Shown: positions 25,412 through 37,772 of the stretch, piece by piece | Numbering within the stretch: the stretch's first letter is position 1 | Layout: every line of letters starts with the position of its first letter | Program-made: the position numbers and the translations under genes | NCBI GenBank assembly: GCA_964372215.1 | Contig: CAYJQC010000035.1 | Location: 1-40,706, forward strand | Direction of reading: 5' to 3' | DNA length: 40,706 nt | Source: DAIMFL01 sp964372215 | Lineage (GTDB): Bacteria; Pseudomonadota; Alphaproteobacteria; Dongiales; Dongiaceae | The notes under the pieces: model-generated | Told to the model about the DNA's origin: nothing | Databases searched by the model: none | Seen by the model: only the letters and a program-made list of their open reading frames with translations

Positions 25412-26914
25412 TCACCCCAGCCATTTCGGATCGTCCGGATCGACCTCCGTCAGCCGTCCACGCTCGATGGCGACGAACCGGGTGCCGACCGCGCGGGCGA
25501 ACTGCCGGTCGTGGGTGACCAGGATGGCGCTCGCCTCGTGGGCCAGGATCTCCGTCTCGAGCTGCTCCTGGCCGGGAATGTCCAGGTGGTTGGTCGGCTC
25601 GTCCAGCAGATAGAGGTTGGGTTCGGTCAGGCGCAACGCCAGCAGGCCGAGCCGCGAGCGCTCCCCCGGTGACATGTCGCCGATCGGCCGGCGCTGCCGG
25701 TCCGGCGGGAAGCCGGCGCCGGCCAGCAGGCTGGTCGTGCGCGCGTCGCCCAGACGAAACCCGGCGATGAAGCCGTGCGGCGTGTCGCCGGCCGGCAGAT
25801 GCGCCATCTGCTGGTCGAGATGGCCCATCACCACGCTCGGGCTGCTGCGGATGCCGGTGACGCCGCCGGGATCGGTCAGCGCCCGGTGCAGCAGGCGCAC
25901 GAGCTGCGACTTGCCGGCGCCGTTGGCGCCCAGCAGCAGCAGGCGGTCGCCGCGCTTCACCTCCAGCTTGGCGATGCGGAACAAGGCAACGCCATCCGGC
26001 CGGCGCACGGTCACGTCGTCGATCCCGATCAGCACCCGCGCATGGGTGCCGCTGCTGGCGAGCCGCACCGCCGCCGATCTTTCCCGATGCAGCGGCTGGA
26101 TCGCTTCCTCCAGCGCCGCCGCGCGTTTCTTCAACTGCATCGACTTCTTCTGCAATAGGTCGCTGCCGCTGTTGACGCCGACATTGCGCAACTCGGCGGC
26201 GTTGCGGCGCAGGCGCCGGACTTCGCGCCCGTCGCGCGCCGCCTTCACCTGATCGGCCGCGTCGTCCTGCTCCAGCAGCGGCCGTGCCGCGCTGTAGGGA
26301 TGGGCGTAGAGCCGCGAGCGCTCGGGGCGCAGGAACAAAGTGCGGTTGCTGCAGCCGTCGAGGAACGCGCGGTCGTGGCTAGCGATCACCATCGGCATGC
26401 GCGCCCCCTGGTCGCGAACCCACGCCTCCAGCAGGCGGATCTTCTCGAGGTCGAGATGGTTGGTCGGCTCGTCGAGCAGCAGGGCGTCGGGCTCGGCGAC
26501 CCAGGCGCGGGCGATCAGCGCCAGCCGCTGCCAGCCGCCGCTCAATGCACGCAGCGGCCGCTCGTGCATGTCGGCGGCGGCGCCGAAATCGTCGAGCACC
26601 ACCTCGACGCGCCAGGACTGGCTATCGCGCTCGGCCGGCGGGATCGCGCGCCGCAGCGCCTCGGCGAGCGGCAGGTCGAGCAGCTTGTCCGGCACGTCCT
26701 GCTCGACCAGCGCCACGCGAAGGCCGCGGCTGGTGGTGATGTTGCCTTCGCTCGGCTCGGCGCGTCCCGCCAGGCAGCGCAGCAGGGTGGACTTGCCGCC
26801 GCCATTGCCGGCGACCAGTCCGAGCCGGTCGCCGTCGGCGAGGGTGAAGGAAAGGTCCTGGAACAGCGGCTTCGCAACGACGACGCCGACATTGGAGAGA
26901 GTGATCGAGCCCAT
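25412..26914 (-). CDS. ABC-F family ATP-binding cassette protein
   Basis: A 500-residue soluble protein with two ABC ATPase domains and no membrane segments, hence ABC-F type, which act on ribosomes (translation factors or antibiotic protection). Domain 1: Walker A GNGGGKSTLL, signature LSGGWQRLALIARAW, Walker B LLLDEPTNHLD. The interdomain linker is charged and helical (KKSMQLKKRAAALEEAI). Domain 2: Walker A GANGAGKSQLV, with Gln where Thr is usual, signature MSPGERSRLGL, Walker B LLDEPTNHLD. It is short compared with Uup or EttA (550-640 aa). The subfamily, and whether it confers resistance, cannot be decided. Confidence 0.92.
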   Translation of the reverse strand: MGSITLSNVGVVVAKPLFQDLSFTLADGDRLGLVAGNGGGKSTLLRCLAGRAEPSEGNITTSRGLRVALVEQDVPDKLLDLPLAEALRRAIPPAERDSQSWRVEVVLDDFGAAADMHERPLRALSGGWQRLALIARAWVAEPDALLLDEPTNHLDLEKIRLLEAWVRDQGARMPMVIASHDRAFLDGCSNRTLFLRPERSRLYAHPYSAARPLLEQDDAADQVKAARDGREVRRLRRNAAELRNVGVNSGSDLLQKKSMQLKKRAAALEEAIQPLHRERSAAVRLASSGTHARVLIGIDDVTVRRPDGVALFRIAKLEVKRGDRLLLLGANGAGKSQLVRLLHRALTDPGGVTGIRSSPSVVMGHLDQQMAHLPAGDTPHGFIAGFRLGDARTTSLLAGAGFPPDRQRRPIGDMSPGERSRLGLLALRLTEPNLYLLDEPTNHLDIPGQEQLETEILAHEASAILVTHDRQFARAVGTRFVAIERGRLTEVDPDDPKWLG

Positions 26915-27311
26915 GGGATTCTCACAACCTGGAAGACGAGAAGGGTGAGAAGCGGAGGGCTCGCGAGATCGCCAAGCCGACAGCGCCTAGCGCGCGGTCA
27001 AGGCCGACCGGGAGACGGGACGCAAGAGACGCGCCGGGTTCGCCTCAGGCCAGCCCCGCAACGACGCGCTGCGGGGCGGCGACAGGCCCACGGGTGTGGT
27101 ACCGGATGTCTGCGGTCATGCGGCCCCCCCCTGTGGGCTGCGCGTGGCGATGGGGTGGAAGGTAGCGGCGGGACGGACCCGAAGCAAGGGGCCGTTACCT
27201 TTATGCCGTCTTTACGCCACCGCCCCGCATTCCGCATTGATTTCCTGTGGGCCGGCATCCCATCTTTCCGCCCAGGCGTCGTTTCCCGGCGCGGCTGACG
27301 GAGTCTGGATC
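26915..27311. other. Divergent intergenic region between ABC-F gene and kdp operon
   Basis: 397 bases with no convincing gene. The left part is the leader of the ABC-F gene; it holds GC-rich stems (for example around GCCCCGCAACGACGCGCTGCGGGGC at 27053-27077) that could form an attenuator. A run of eight C lies at 27124-27131. The right part, from about 27190, becomes less GC-rich and holds the KdpE-like site and presumed kdp promoter. The open frame reaching from 27096 into the 27-aa peptide is not supported upstream of 27312. Confidence 0.55.
27200..27216 (+). promoter_or_regulatory. KdpE-like operator upstream of kdp
   Basis: TTTATGCCGTCTTTACG contains TTTAT (27200-27204) and TTTAC (27211-27215), a direct repeat with an 11-base period. 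The E. coli KdpE site, as I recall it, is TTTATACTTTTTTTACA, with TTTAT and TTTAC at the same 11-base offset. It lies 96 bases upstream of the first small gene of the operon, and kdpE is in the same operon, so autoregulation at low K+ is expected. A possible -35 (TTGATT, 27237-27242) follows, but the -10 is unclear. Confidence 0.6.
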
Positions 27312-27395
27312 ATGTGGGATCTCCTGCTGCTTGGTGGCGGCGTGGCTGCCTTCGCCGTCCTGGCGCTCTACGCGCTGGCTTGCGAGCGGCTCTGA
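27312..27395 (+). CDS. 27-aa membrane peptide at the head of the kdp operon
   Basis: Encodes MWDLLLLGGGVAAFAVLALY followed by ALACERL, a single hydrophobic helix with a short Cys-Glu-Arg-Leu tail. It starts eight bases ahead of kdpF and is similar in plan to KdpF (one helix, ends ERL), yet differs in sequence. I recall comparable peptides (ending CERL or CDRL) annotated as hypothetical before kdpF in other alphaproteobacteria. GGAG at about 27300 serves as ribosome binding site. It may be a second small stabilising subunit of KdpFABC; function is not proven. Confidence 0.7.
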   Translation: MWDLLLLGGGVAAFAVLALYALACERL

Positions 27396-27403
27396 GGGCT
27401 CCG

Positions 27404-27490
27404 ATGTTCGACCTCATCCTCGGCGGCGCGGTCGCCCTCCTTCTCCTCGTCTATCTCGTCTACGCGCTGTTGCGGCCTGAGCGCCTTTGA
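27404..27490 (+). CDS. kdpF: Potassium-transporting ATPase small subunit KdpF
   Basis: A 28-residue single-helix peptide MFDLILGGAVALLLLVYLVY plus ALLRPERL. The VYLVYALL stretch matches the conserved KdpF core (GYLVYALI in E. coli) and the size is right. KdpF sits in the membrane against KdpA and stabilises the KdpFABC complex. It is eight bases after the 27-aa peptide and 51 bases before kdpA, in the expected order. Confidence 0.88.
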   Translation: MFDLILGGAVALLLLVYLVYALLRPERL

Positions 27491-27541
27491 ACGGCGGCCC
27501 GGTCCGACGCATCGCCCATCGCTTCCTTGGAGTCCTCACCC

Positions 27542-29251
27542 ATGACCACGACCGGCTGGCTGCAGATCCTGCTGCTGCTGGGGCTGGTGACGGCGGCGGC
27601 CGTCCCGCTCGGCAGCTTCATGGCACGCGTGTTCGGTGGCGAGCGGCACATGCTGCTGCCGCCCCTGGCCTGGGCGGAACGCGGCCTGTACGGCGCCGCC
27701 GGAATCGACCGGGCGCGCGGCCAGACCTGGCTCGGCTACACCCTGGCGATGCTCGCCTTCAACGCCGGCGGTTTCGTCCTGCTCTACGCGATCCTGCGGC
27801 TGCAGCATCTGCTGCCGTTCAATCCGCAGGGGTTCGGGCCGCTGTCGCCCGATCTCGCCTTCAACACCGCGGTGAGCTTCGTCAGCAACACCAACTGGCA
27901 GAGCTATGGCGGCGAAACGACGATGAGTCATTTCTCGGCAATGGCCGGGCTCACGGTGCAGAACTTCCTGTCAGCGGCGACCGGCCTCGCCGTCGCCGTC
28001 GCCGTGGCCCGCGGCTTTGCCCGCTCGGGCGTCAGCGACCTCGGCAATTTCTGGGTCGATTTGACCCGGGCGGTGCTCTACGTGCTGCTGCCGCTGTCGA
28101 TCGTCGCCGCGCTCGTCTTGATGGCGCTCGGCGTGCCGCAGACCCTGGATGCGGCGGCGACGGCAGCAACGCTGGAGGGTGGAAGCCAGACCATCGCACT
28201 CGGGCCCGTCGCCTCGCAGCTCGCCATCAAGCAGTTCGGCACCAACGGCGGCGGCTTCTTCAACGTCAACAGCGCCCATCCCCTGGAGAACCCGAGCGCC
28301 TGGACCAACCTCATCGAATCCTGGGCGATCATTATCCTGCCCTTCGCACTGGCGCTCACCTTCGGACGCATGATCGGCGACCGGCGCCAGGGTTGGTCCC
28401 TGTTCGCCGTGATGGGCCTGCTGCTCCTGGCCGGCGTCGCCGCCTGCTATTGGGCGGAGGCCGCCGGCAACCCGATCCTCGCCGCCCACGGCGTCGCCGC
28501 GGCCGACGGCAACATGGAGGGCAAGGAGGTCCGCTTCGGTGTCGCCCAGAGCGTCCTGTGGGCGACGCTCACTACCGGCGCCTCCAACGGCTCGGTCAAT
28601 GCCATGCACGACAGCTTCACGCCGCTCGGCGGGCTGGTGCCGATGTTCCTGATCCAGCTCGGCGAGATCCTGCCGGGCGGCGTAGGCTCCGGCCTGTACG
28701 GGCTGCTCGTCATCGCGGTACTGGCGGTATTCGTCGGCGGCCTCATGGTCGGCCGCACACCGGAATACCTGGGCAAGAAGATCGGCGCCAAGGAGGTGAA
28801 GATGGCGATGCTGGCCGTGCTGGTCATGCCGCTGGCCATTCTCGGCTTCGCCGCCCTGTCGGCCGTGCTGGCGCCGGGCCGCGCTGGGCCGCTCAATGCC
28901 GGCCCCCATGGCTTGAGCGAGATTCTCTACGCCTTCTCGTCCGCCGGCGGCAATAACGGCTCGGCTTTCGCCGGGCTGACCGCCAACGCGCCCTATTACA
29001 ACGTGCTGCTCGGCATCGCCATGCTGCTCGGCCGCTTCGCCTATGTGGTGCCGGTCATGGCGCTGGCCGGCGCGGTGGCGGCGCGCCGGCGGGCGCCGGC
29101 CTCCGCCGGCACCTTCCCGACCCACGGGCCGTTGTTCGTCGGGCTGCTCACCGGCGTGATTTTGATCCTCGGCGGGCTGCAGTTCTTCCCGGCCCTCGCC
29201 CTCGGCCCGATCGTCGAGCAGCTTCAGATGCTCGCCGGCCAGACCTCCTGA
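27542..29251 (+). CDS. kdpA: Potassium-transporting ATPase subunit A
   Basis: The K+-binding, channel-like subunit of the high-affinity KdpFABC pump, inner membrane, 569 aa with about ten helices. Selectivity-filter loops of the four repeats are visible: NTNWQSYGGE, TNGGGFFNVNSAHPLENP, TTGASNGSVNAMHDS and SSAGGNNGSAFAGL. The start is ATG 27542 with GGAG nine bases upstream; a TTG five codons earlier is possible but less likely. Confidence 0.97.
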   Translation: MTTTGWLQILLLLGLVTAAAVPLGSFMARVFGGERHMLLPPLAWAERGLYGAAGIDRARGQTWLGYTLAMLAFNAGGFVLLYAILRLQHLLPFNPQGFGPLSPDLAFNTAVSFVSNTNWQSYGGETTMSHFSAMAGLTVQNFLSAATGLAVAVAVARGFARSGVSDLGNFWVDLTRAVLYVLLPLSIVAALVLMALGVPQTLDAAATAATLEGGSQTIALGPVASQLAIKQFGTNGGGFFNVNSAHPLENPSAWTNLIESWAIIILPFALALTFGRMIGDRRQGWSLFAVMGLLLLAGVAACYWAEAAGNPILAAHGVAAADGNMEGKEVRFGVAQSVLWATLTTGASNGSVNAMHDSFTPLGGLVPMFLIQLGEILPGGVGSGLYGLLVIAVLAVFVGGLMVGRTPEYLGKKIGAKEVKMAMLAVLVMPLAILGFAALSAVLAPGRAGPLNAGPHGLSEILYAFSSAGGNNGSAFAGLTANAPYYNVLLGIAMLLGRFAYVVPVMALAGAVAARRRAPASAGTFPTHGPLFVGLLTGVILILGGLQFFPALALGPIVEQLQMLAGQTS

Positions 29252-29279
29252 TCCCCGCACCGCAGACGGAGTCCGTACG

Positions 29280-31340
<2,061 letters not shown>

Positions 31341-31354
31341 AAGGAAACCGGGCC

Positions 31355-31924
31355 ATGATCGCCACCGTGCGCGCCGTCGTTGTTCTCCTCGGCCTGTTCA
31401 CCCTGGTCACCGGCTTCGCCTACCCCCTGGCGTTGACCGGCGTCGGCCAGATGGTCCTCCCCGCCGCCGCCAACGGCAGCTTGGTTGAGCGCGACGGCGT
31501 CACCGTCGGCTCGCGCCTGGTCGGCCAGCGATTCGCTGGTGACGGTTATTTCTGGGGCCGTCCTTCTGCCGCCGGAAGCGAGGGCTACGACGCGGCGTCG
31601 TCTTCCGGCTCCAATCTGGGGCCGACCTCCGCCTCCCTGGTGGCGCGAATCGATGCCGAGGTGGCGCGCCTTGGCGGCAGCTCGGCCGCGCCGGTGCCGG
31701 CGGACGCGGCGACCGCCTCGGCCTCCGGCCTCGACCCCGACATCTCCCCCGCCTTCGCCCTGTGGCAGGTGCGCCGAGTCGCCGTCGTCCGCGACCTGCC
31801 CGAGGACCGGGTCCGTGGCCTGGTCCAAACGTATGTGAAGGGCCGCGCCCTCGGCCTCATCGGCGAGCCCCGGGTGAACGTGCTGGAGCTGAACCTGGCG
31901 CTGGACCTGCTCGCCGGCGGTTGA
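31355..31924 (+). CDS. kdpC: Potassium-transporting ATPase subunit C
   Basis: A 189-residue single-pass subunit of KdpFABC thought to assist ATP binding by KdpB. One N-terminal helix (VVVLLGLFTLVTGFAYPLALTGVGQ), then the periplasmic domain with FWGRPSAAGSEGYDAASSSGSNLGPTS (family block FxxRPSA...GSNLGP), GLDPDISPAFALWQVRRVA and the C-terminal EPRVNVLELNLALD. AAAGGAAA lies upstream of ATG 31355. Confidence 0.97.
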   Translation: MIATVRAVVVLLGLFTLVTGFAYPLALTGVGQMVLPAAANGSLVERDGVTVGSRLVGQRFAGDGYFWGRPSAAGSEGYDAASSSGSNLGPTSASLVARIDAEVARLGGSSAAPVPADAATASASGLDPDISPAFALWQVRRVAVVRDLPEDRVRGLVQTYVKGRALGLIGEPRVNVLELNLALDLLAGG

Positions 31925-31943
31925 TCCAGGATATGATCAGCCG

Positions 31944-34631
31944 ATGAGCGAACCGCCCGAACCCGGCCGTCCACATCCCGACGCCCTGCTCGCCGCGGCG
32001 GCGCGCGAGGGGCGCGGTCGCCTCAAGGTCTATCTCGGCATGGCGCCGGGGGTCGGGAAGACCTACGCCATGCTGGAGGCTGCGCGGCGGCTGCGCGACG
32101 GCGGGACCGACGTGGTGATCGGTCTGGCCGAGACGCACGGTCGCAAGGAGACCCAGGCCCTGGTCGAGGGCCTCGAACTGCTGCCGCGCCGCCCGATCCT
32201 CTATCGCGGACACCTGCTGCAGGAATTCGACATCGACGCCGCGCTCGCCCGCCGCGCGGCCCTGATCCTGGTCGACGAGCTCGCCCACACCAACCCGCCC
32301 GACAGTCGGCACCCGAAGCGCTGGCAGGACGTGGAGGAGCTGCTCAAGGCCGGCATCGACGTGCAGACCACCCTCAACGTCCAGCATCTCGACAGCCTGA
32401 ACGACGTGGTCGCCCGCATCACCGGCGTGCGGGTGCAGGAAACCCTGCCGGACCGGGTGCTCGAGGGCGCCGACGAGGTCGAGCTGGTCGACCTGACTCC
32501 GGCCGAGCTCATCGACCGGCTGAACCAGGGCAAGGTCTACATGCCGCAGGTGGCCGGCACGGCGCTGGAGCGGTTCTTCCGCCCCGGCAACCTCGCCGCG
32601 CTGCGCGAACTCACCCTGCGCCGCATGGCCGAGCAGGTCGACGAGGAGATGGTCGGCTACATGCAGGCCCACGCCATCGACGGGCCTTGGCCGGCGGGGC
32701 AGCGCATCTTGGTCTGCGTCGGCTCCGGCGATTTCGGGCCGTCCCTGGTGCGCCATGGCCGGCGCCTCTCCGACCAGCTCGGCGCGCCCTGGGTGGCGGT
32801 GCATGTGGAGCCGCCGGGCGGTGCCCCCGGTGCGGCCGGCGACCGGATCGAACAGTCGATCGCCCTGGCGGGGCAACTCAACGGCCGGGTCGAGCGTCTG
32901 GCCGGCGGCGACGTGGCGGGCGAACTGCTGCGCTATGCCCGGCGCACCAACATCACCCAGATCGTCGTCGGGCGGCCGCGCCCGGGCCGGCTGCGCGCGC
33001 TCTTCGGCCGCTCGATGGTACAGGCGCTGATCGAGCGGGCCGACGGGATCGCGGTTCATGTCGTGACCTCGGCGGCGCCGCGCCGGCCGCGCCGCTGGCC
33101 AAGCCCGGCGCGGCCGGCCGTGCGGCCCTACCTGATGGCGTCGGCTGGCATCGCCGCGGTGATCGCCGCCGCCCACGCGGTGCCGGATCTCGACAGCCTC
33201 GCCAACGTGTCGATGCTGCTGCTCGGCGTGGTCCTGTTCACCGCGGTCAGCTATGGCCTGGCCGCAGCGGTCTTCGCCTCGCTGATCGCCTTCCTCGCCT
33301 ACAACTTCTTCTTCACGATGCCGACCCACACCTTCTACGTGAAGCACTGGCACGAGCTGATTGCCCTGTTCCTGTTCCTCACCGTGGCCATCGTCGCCGG
33401 CACGCTCGCGGGCCGGGTACGCGACCAGGCGCGCGCGGGCCAGGGCCGCATCGCCGCACTGCAGGCGCTCTATGACTTCGCCCGTCGACTCGGCGCCACG
33501 GTCAGGATGGACGATCTCATCCACGCCATCGTCCTGCAGACCCATCGGCTGACGGGCCGCCCGACCATGCTGCTGCTGTCCGAGGACGGCGAACTGGTCA
33601 TCCGCCACGCCTGGCCGCCCGACGATTCGCTCGATACGTCCGCCTGGGCTGCGGCGCGCTGGGCGCTGGCGCATGGCGAGCCCGCCGGCCGCGGCACCGG
33701 CACCCTGCCATCGGGGGCCTGGCATTTCCGTCCAGTGCGCACTGCGCGCGGCGTCGTCGCCGTGCTCGGCGTCGCCGGGGCACCGCCCGAAGGCGATGGT
33801 GAGCTTGCCCGCACCCTGGACGCGGTGCTCGACCAGGCCGCCGTGGCGATCGAGCGGATCAGCTTCGCCGCCGACGCCGCCAGGGTCGAGGCGATGGCCG
33901 AGACCGAGCGGCTGCGCAACGCGCTGCTCTCCTCCGTGTCGCACGACCTGCGCACCCCGCTCACCTCGATCCTGGGCTCGGCTACCACTCTGCGCAGCGG
34001 CGCCGCGGGCCTCGACGCGGCGGCGCGCGACGAGCTGCTGGCCACCATCGAGGAGGAGGCCGAGCGGCTCGATCGTTTCGTACACAACCTTCTCGACATG
34101 ACGCGGCTGGAATCCGGTGCGCTCGAGGTGAGGCGCGAATGGCTCGACGTCGCCGACGCGATCGACTCGGCGCTGCGCCGCGTGACGAAGCGGATGTCCG
34201 GCCTGCGAATGGTGCGCCGCGTGGCGCCCGACCTGCCGCTGATGCGTGGCGACCCCGTCCTGCTCGAGACCGTCCTCGTCAACCTGCTCGACAACGCGGC
34301 GAAGCACGCGAAGGGGGCCACCCAGGTCGCCGTCGGCGCCGGGGCGAATGACGGCGAGCTGGTCATCGAGGTGGTCGACGACGGTACCGGCGTTCCTGCG
34401 CAAGACCTGCCGCGGTTGTTCGACAAGTTCTTCACGCGGGCCGGAAGCGCGACGCGGGAGGGCGGGACCGGGCTCGGCCTTGCCATCTGTGCCGGCTTTG
34501 TCCAGGCCATGGGCGGCCGCCTCCGCGCCGAGAGCCCGGCCGCCCATGGGCGCGGCGCCCGATTCGTTGCCAGCTTCGCTGTCGAGAAGCAGCCGGCGCC
34601 GGCCGAGGAAACGGCGGAAAGCGCGGGATGA
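31944..34631 (+). CDS. kdpD: Osmosensitive K+ channel histidine kinase KdpD
   Basis: The 895-residue membrane sensor kinase that activates KdpE when K+ is limiting. Domains in order: N-terminal KdpD region with Walker A GMAPGVGKTYAML and Walker B LILVDELAHTN (about 1-230); universal stress protein-like domain (about 250-370, RILVCVGSGDFGPSLVRHGRRL); four transmembrane helices (about 395-495); a GAF-like domain; HisKA with phosphoacceptor His667 in SSVSHDLRTPLTSILG; HATPase with NLLDNAAKHAKG, VVDDGTGVP and GTGLGLAI. All sites are intact. It overlaps kdpE by four bases. Confidence 0.97.
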   Translation: MSEPPEPGRPHPDALLAAAAREGRGRLKVYLGMAPGVGKTYAMLEAARRLRDGGTDVVIGLAETHGRKETQALVEGLELLPRRPILYRGHLLQEFDIDAALARRAALILVDELAHTNPPDSRHPKRWQDVEELLKAGIDVQTTLNVQHLDSLNDVVARITGVRVQETLPDRVLEGADEVELVDLTPAELIDRLNQGKVYMPQVAGTALERFFRPGNLAALRELTLRRMAEQVDEEMVGYMQAHAIDGPWPAGQRILVCVGSGDFGPSLVRHGRRLSDQLGAPWVAVHVEPPGGAPGAAGDRIEQSIALAGQLNGRVERLAGGDVAGELLRYARRTNITQIVVGRPRPGRLRALFGRSMVQALIERADGIAVHVVTSAAPRRPRRWPSPARPAVRPYLMASAGIAAVIAAAHAVPDLDSLANVSMLLLGVVLFTAVSYGLAAAVFASLIAFLAYNFFFTMPTHTFYVKHWHELIALFLFLTVAIVAGTLAGRVRDQARAGQGRIAALQALYDFARRLGATVRMDDLIHAIVLQTHRLTGRPTMLLLSEDGELVIRHAWPPDDSLDTSAWAAARWALAHGEPAGRGTGTLPSGAWHFRPVRTARGVVAVLGVAGAPPEGDGELARTLDAVLDQAAVAIERISFAADAARVEAMAETERLRNALLSSVSHDLRTPLTSILGSATTLRSGAAGLDAAARDELLATIEEEAERLDRFVHNLLDMTRLESGALEVRREWLDVADAIDSALRRVTKRMSGLRMVRRVAPDLPLMRGDPVLLETVLVNLLDNAAKHAKGATQVAVGAGANDGELVIEVVDDGTGVPAQDLPRLFDKFFTRAGSATREGGTGLGLAICAGFVQAMGGRLRAESPAAHGRGARFVASFAVEKQPAPAEETAESAG

Positions 34632-35320
34632 ACGGGCCCGCGAGCCGCATCCTGGTGATCGACGACGAGCCGCAGATCCTGCGGTTCCTGCGCACCAGCC
34701 TAGCCGCCAACGGCTTCGAGGTGATCGACGCGGCGACGGCGGCGGAAGGGCTGCGCCGTGCCGCCGCCGAAGCGCCGGACGCCATCGTGCTCGACCTCGG
34801 CCTGCCCGACATGGACGGCAAGGAAGTGATCCGCGCGCTGCGCGAATGGGGCGAGACGCCGATCATCGTGCTGTCGGCACGGGCGCGAGAAGCCGAGAAG
34901 ATCGCCGCACTCGATCTTGGCGCCGACGACTACGTCAACAAGCCGTTCGGCATCGGTGAACTGATGGCGCGGCTACGCGCCGCGCTGCGCCACCGGCTGC
35001 GCCGCCAGGGCGAGGCGCCGGTGTTCCGTCTCGGCGAGCTCAGTGTCGACTTGGTGCGTCGGGTGGTGAAGCGCGGGGCCGAGACGCTGCACCTGACGCC
35101 CAAGGAGTTCGACCTCCTGCGCGTGCTCGTGCAGCATGCCGGCAAGGTGGTCACCCATCGCCAGATTCTGCAGGCGGTGTGGGGTCCCGCCCACGTGGAG
35201 GACGCCACCTACTTGCGCGTGTATATCGGCCAGCTCCGGCGCAAGCTCGAGCCCGGCACGGCGACGTCCACCCTCATCGAGACCGAAGCGGGCGTCGGGT
35301 ATCGGCTGCGCGACGAATAG
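34628..35320 (+). CDS. kdpE: KDP operon response regulator KdpE
   Basis: A 230-residue OmpR-family regulator. Receiver domain: LVIDDEPQILRFL (acidic pocket), IVLDLGLPDMDG with the phosphorylated Asp, VLSARAREAEKI and NKPFGIGEL with the conserved Lys. The winged-helix DNA-binding domain has HLTPKEFDLLRVLVQHAGKVVTHRQIL and YIGQLRRKLEP. It should bind the TTTAT/TTTAC direct repeat upstream of the operon. The start overlaps the kdpD stop (ATGA). It converges with acs, 34 bases apart. Confidence 0.97.
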   Translation: MNGPASRILVIDDEPQILRFLRTSLAANGFEVIDAATAAEGLRRAAAEAPDAIVLDLGLPDMDGKEVIRALREWGETPIIVLSARAREAEKIAALDLGADDYVNKPFGIGELMARLRAALRHRLRRQGEAPVFRLGELSVDLVRRVVKRGAETLHLTPKEFDLLRVLVQHAGKVVTHRQILQAVWGPAHVEDATYLRVYIGQLRRKLEPGTATSTLIETEAGVGYRLRDE

Positions 35321-35354
35321 CCCGGCGGTGGCGAGCGCCGCGCGCGGCGACCCC

Positions 35355-37295
<1,941 letters not shown>

Positions 37296-37448
37296 GGGTT
37301 TCGACGCTTCCCCCTGATCCATTGGCCCTGTCGTGTGGCCTACACTGAGTAGCCGTGTCCGACTGCGGCGGCGCCGCGCCCAATCGGCGGCGTGTCGGGC
37401 GGAATTATCGACAGAATGAGCCGCTTGAACAAGGCTGTCGGCGCCCGA

Positions 37449-37491
37449 CGCCATACCGCGCCGCGACCACTGGTCGCAGCGCGGTATGGCG
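37449..37491. repeat. 43-bp near-perfect palindrome
   Basis: Two 21-base arms (37449-37469 and 37471-37491), centre one base; the left arm starts CGCCATACCGCGCC and the right ends GCGCGGTATGGCG. One mismatch. No T-run on either side, so it is not a classic terminator. It lies about 155 bases upstream of the acs start and 280 upstream of the Cache gene. Confidence 0.85.
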
Positions 37492-37653
37492 CCAGCATGC
37501 GGCTCGACTCCTTCAAGTCCGTCACAGTTCATTGAAGCAACTCCAAGACTGTGGGGATATTATCGAATGGGCTGATCTGCGGCTCTATTTCAGTTCCATA
37601 TGAATCCATTGGAGTCTTGCGAGGCAGGCTCAACGCCGTATCACTGTCCTTGC

Positions 37654-37669
37654 TTAAGTCAATTGTAAC
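37654..37669 (+). promoter_or_regulatory. CtrA-like binding site
   Basis: TTAAGTCAATTGTAAC fits the alphaproteobacterial CtrA consensus TTAA-N7-TTAAC with one mismatch (GTAAC for TTAAC). It lies about 105-120 bases upstream of the exported Cache protein and its chemoreceptor; CtrA controls motility and chemotaxis genes in many Rhodospirillales. It is a short match in an AT-richer stretch, so chance is possible. Confidence 0.4.
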
Positions 37670-37772
37670 ATTTCGAACGGACAGTCCAGACAACGTCGGT
37701 CGCCGGATACGTGACCGGGACGACGGAACGCCCATGACTCTGGATGAGACGTATCGGAAGGAAATTGCTCAG

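Larger units (their letters stand above)
37296..37772. other. Divergent intergenic region upstream of acs and the Cache gene
   Basis: 477 bases without a convincing gene and clearly less GC-rich than the rest, especially 37505-37680, as expected for two divergent promoters. It contains the 43-bp palindrome (37449-37491) and the CtrA-like box (37654-37669). The frame open from 37551 into the Cache protein has no signal peptide or homology upstream of 37773 and is treated as non-coding. Confidence 0.6.

Noticed and set aside
37551..37772. N-terminal extension of the Cache protein from 37551
   Set aside because: It would bury the clear signal peptide inside the protein, lacks a ribosome binding site, and lies in AT-richer promoter-like DNA.
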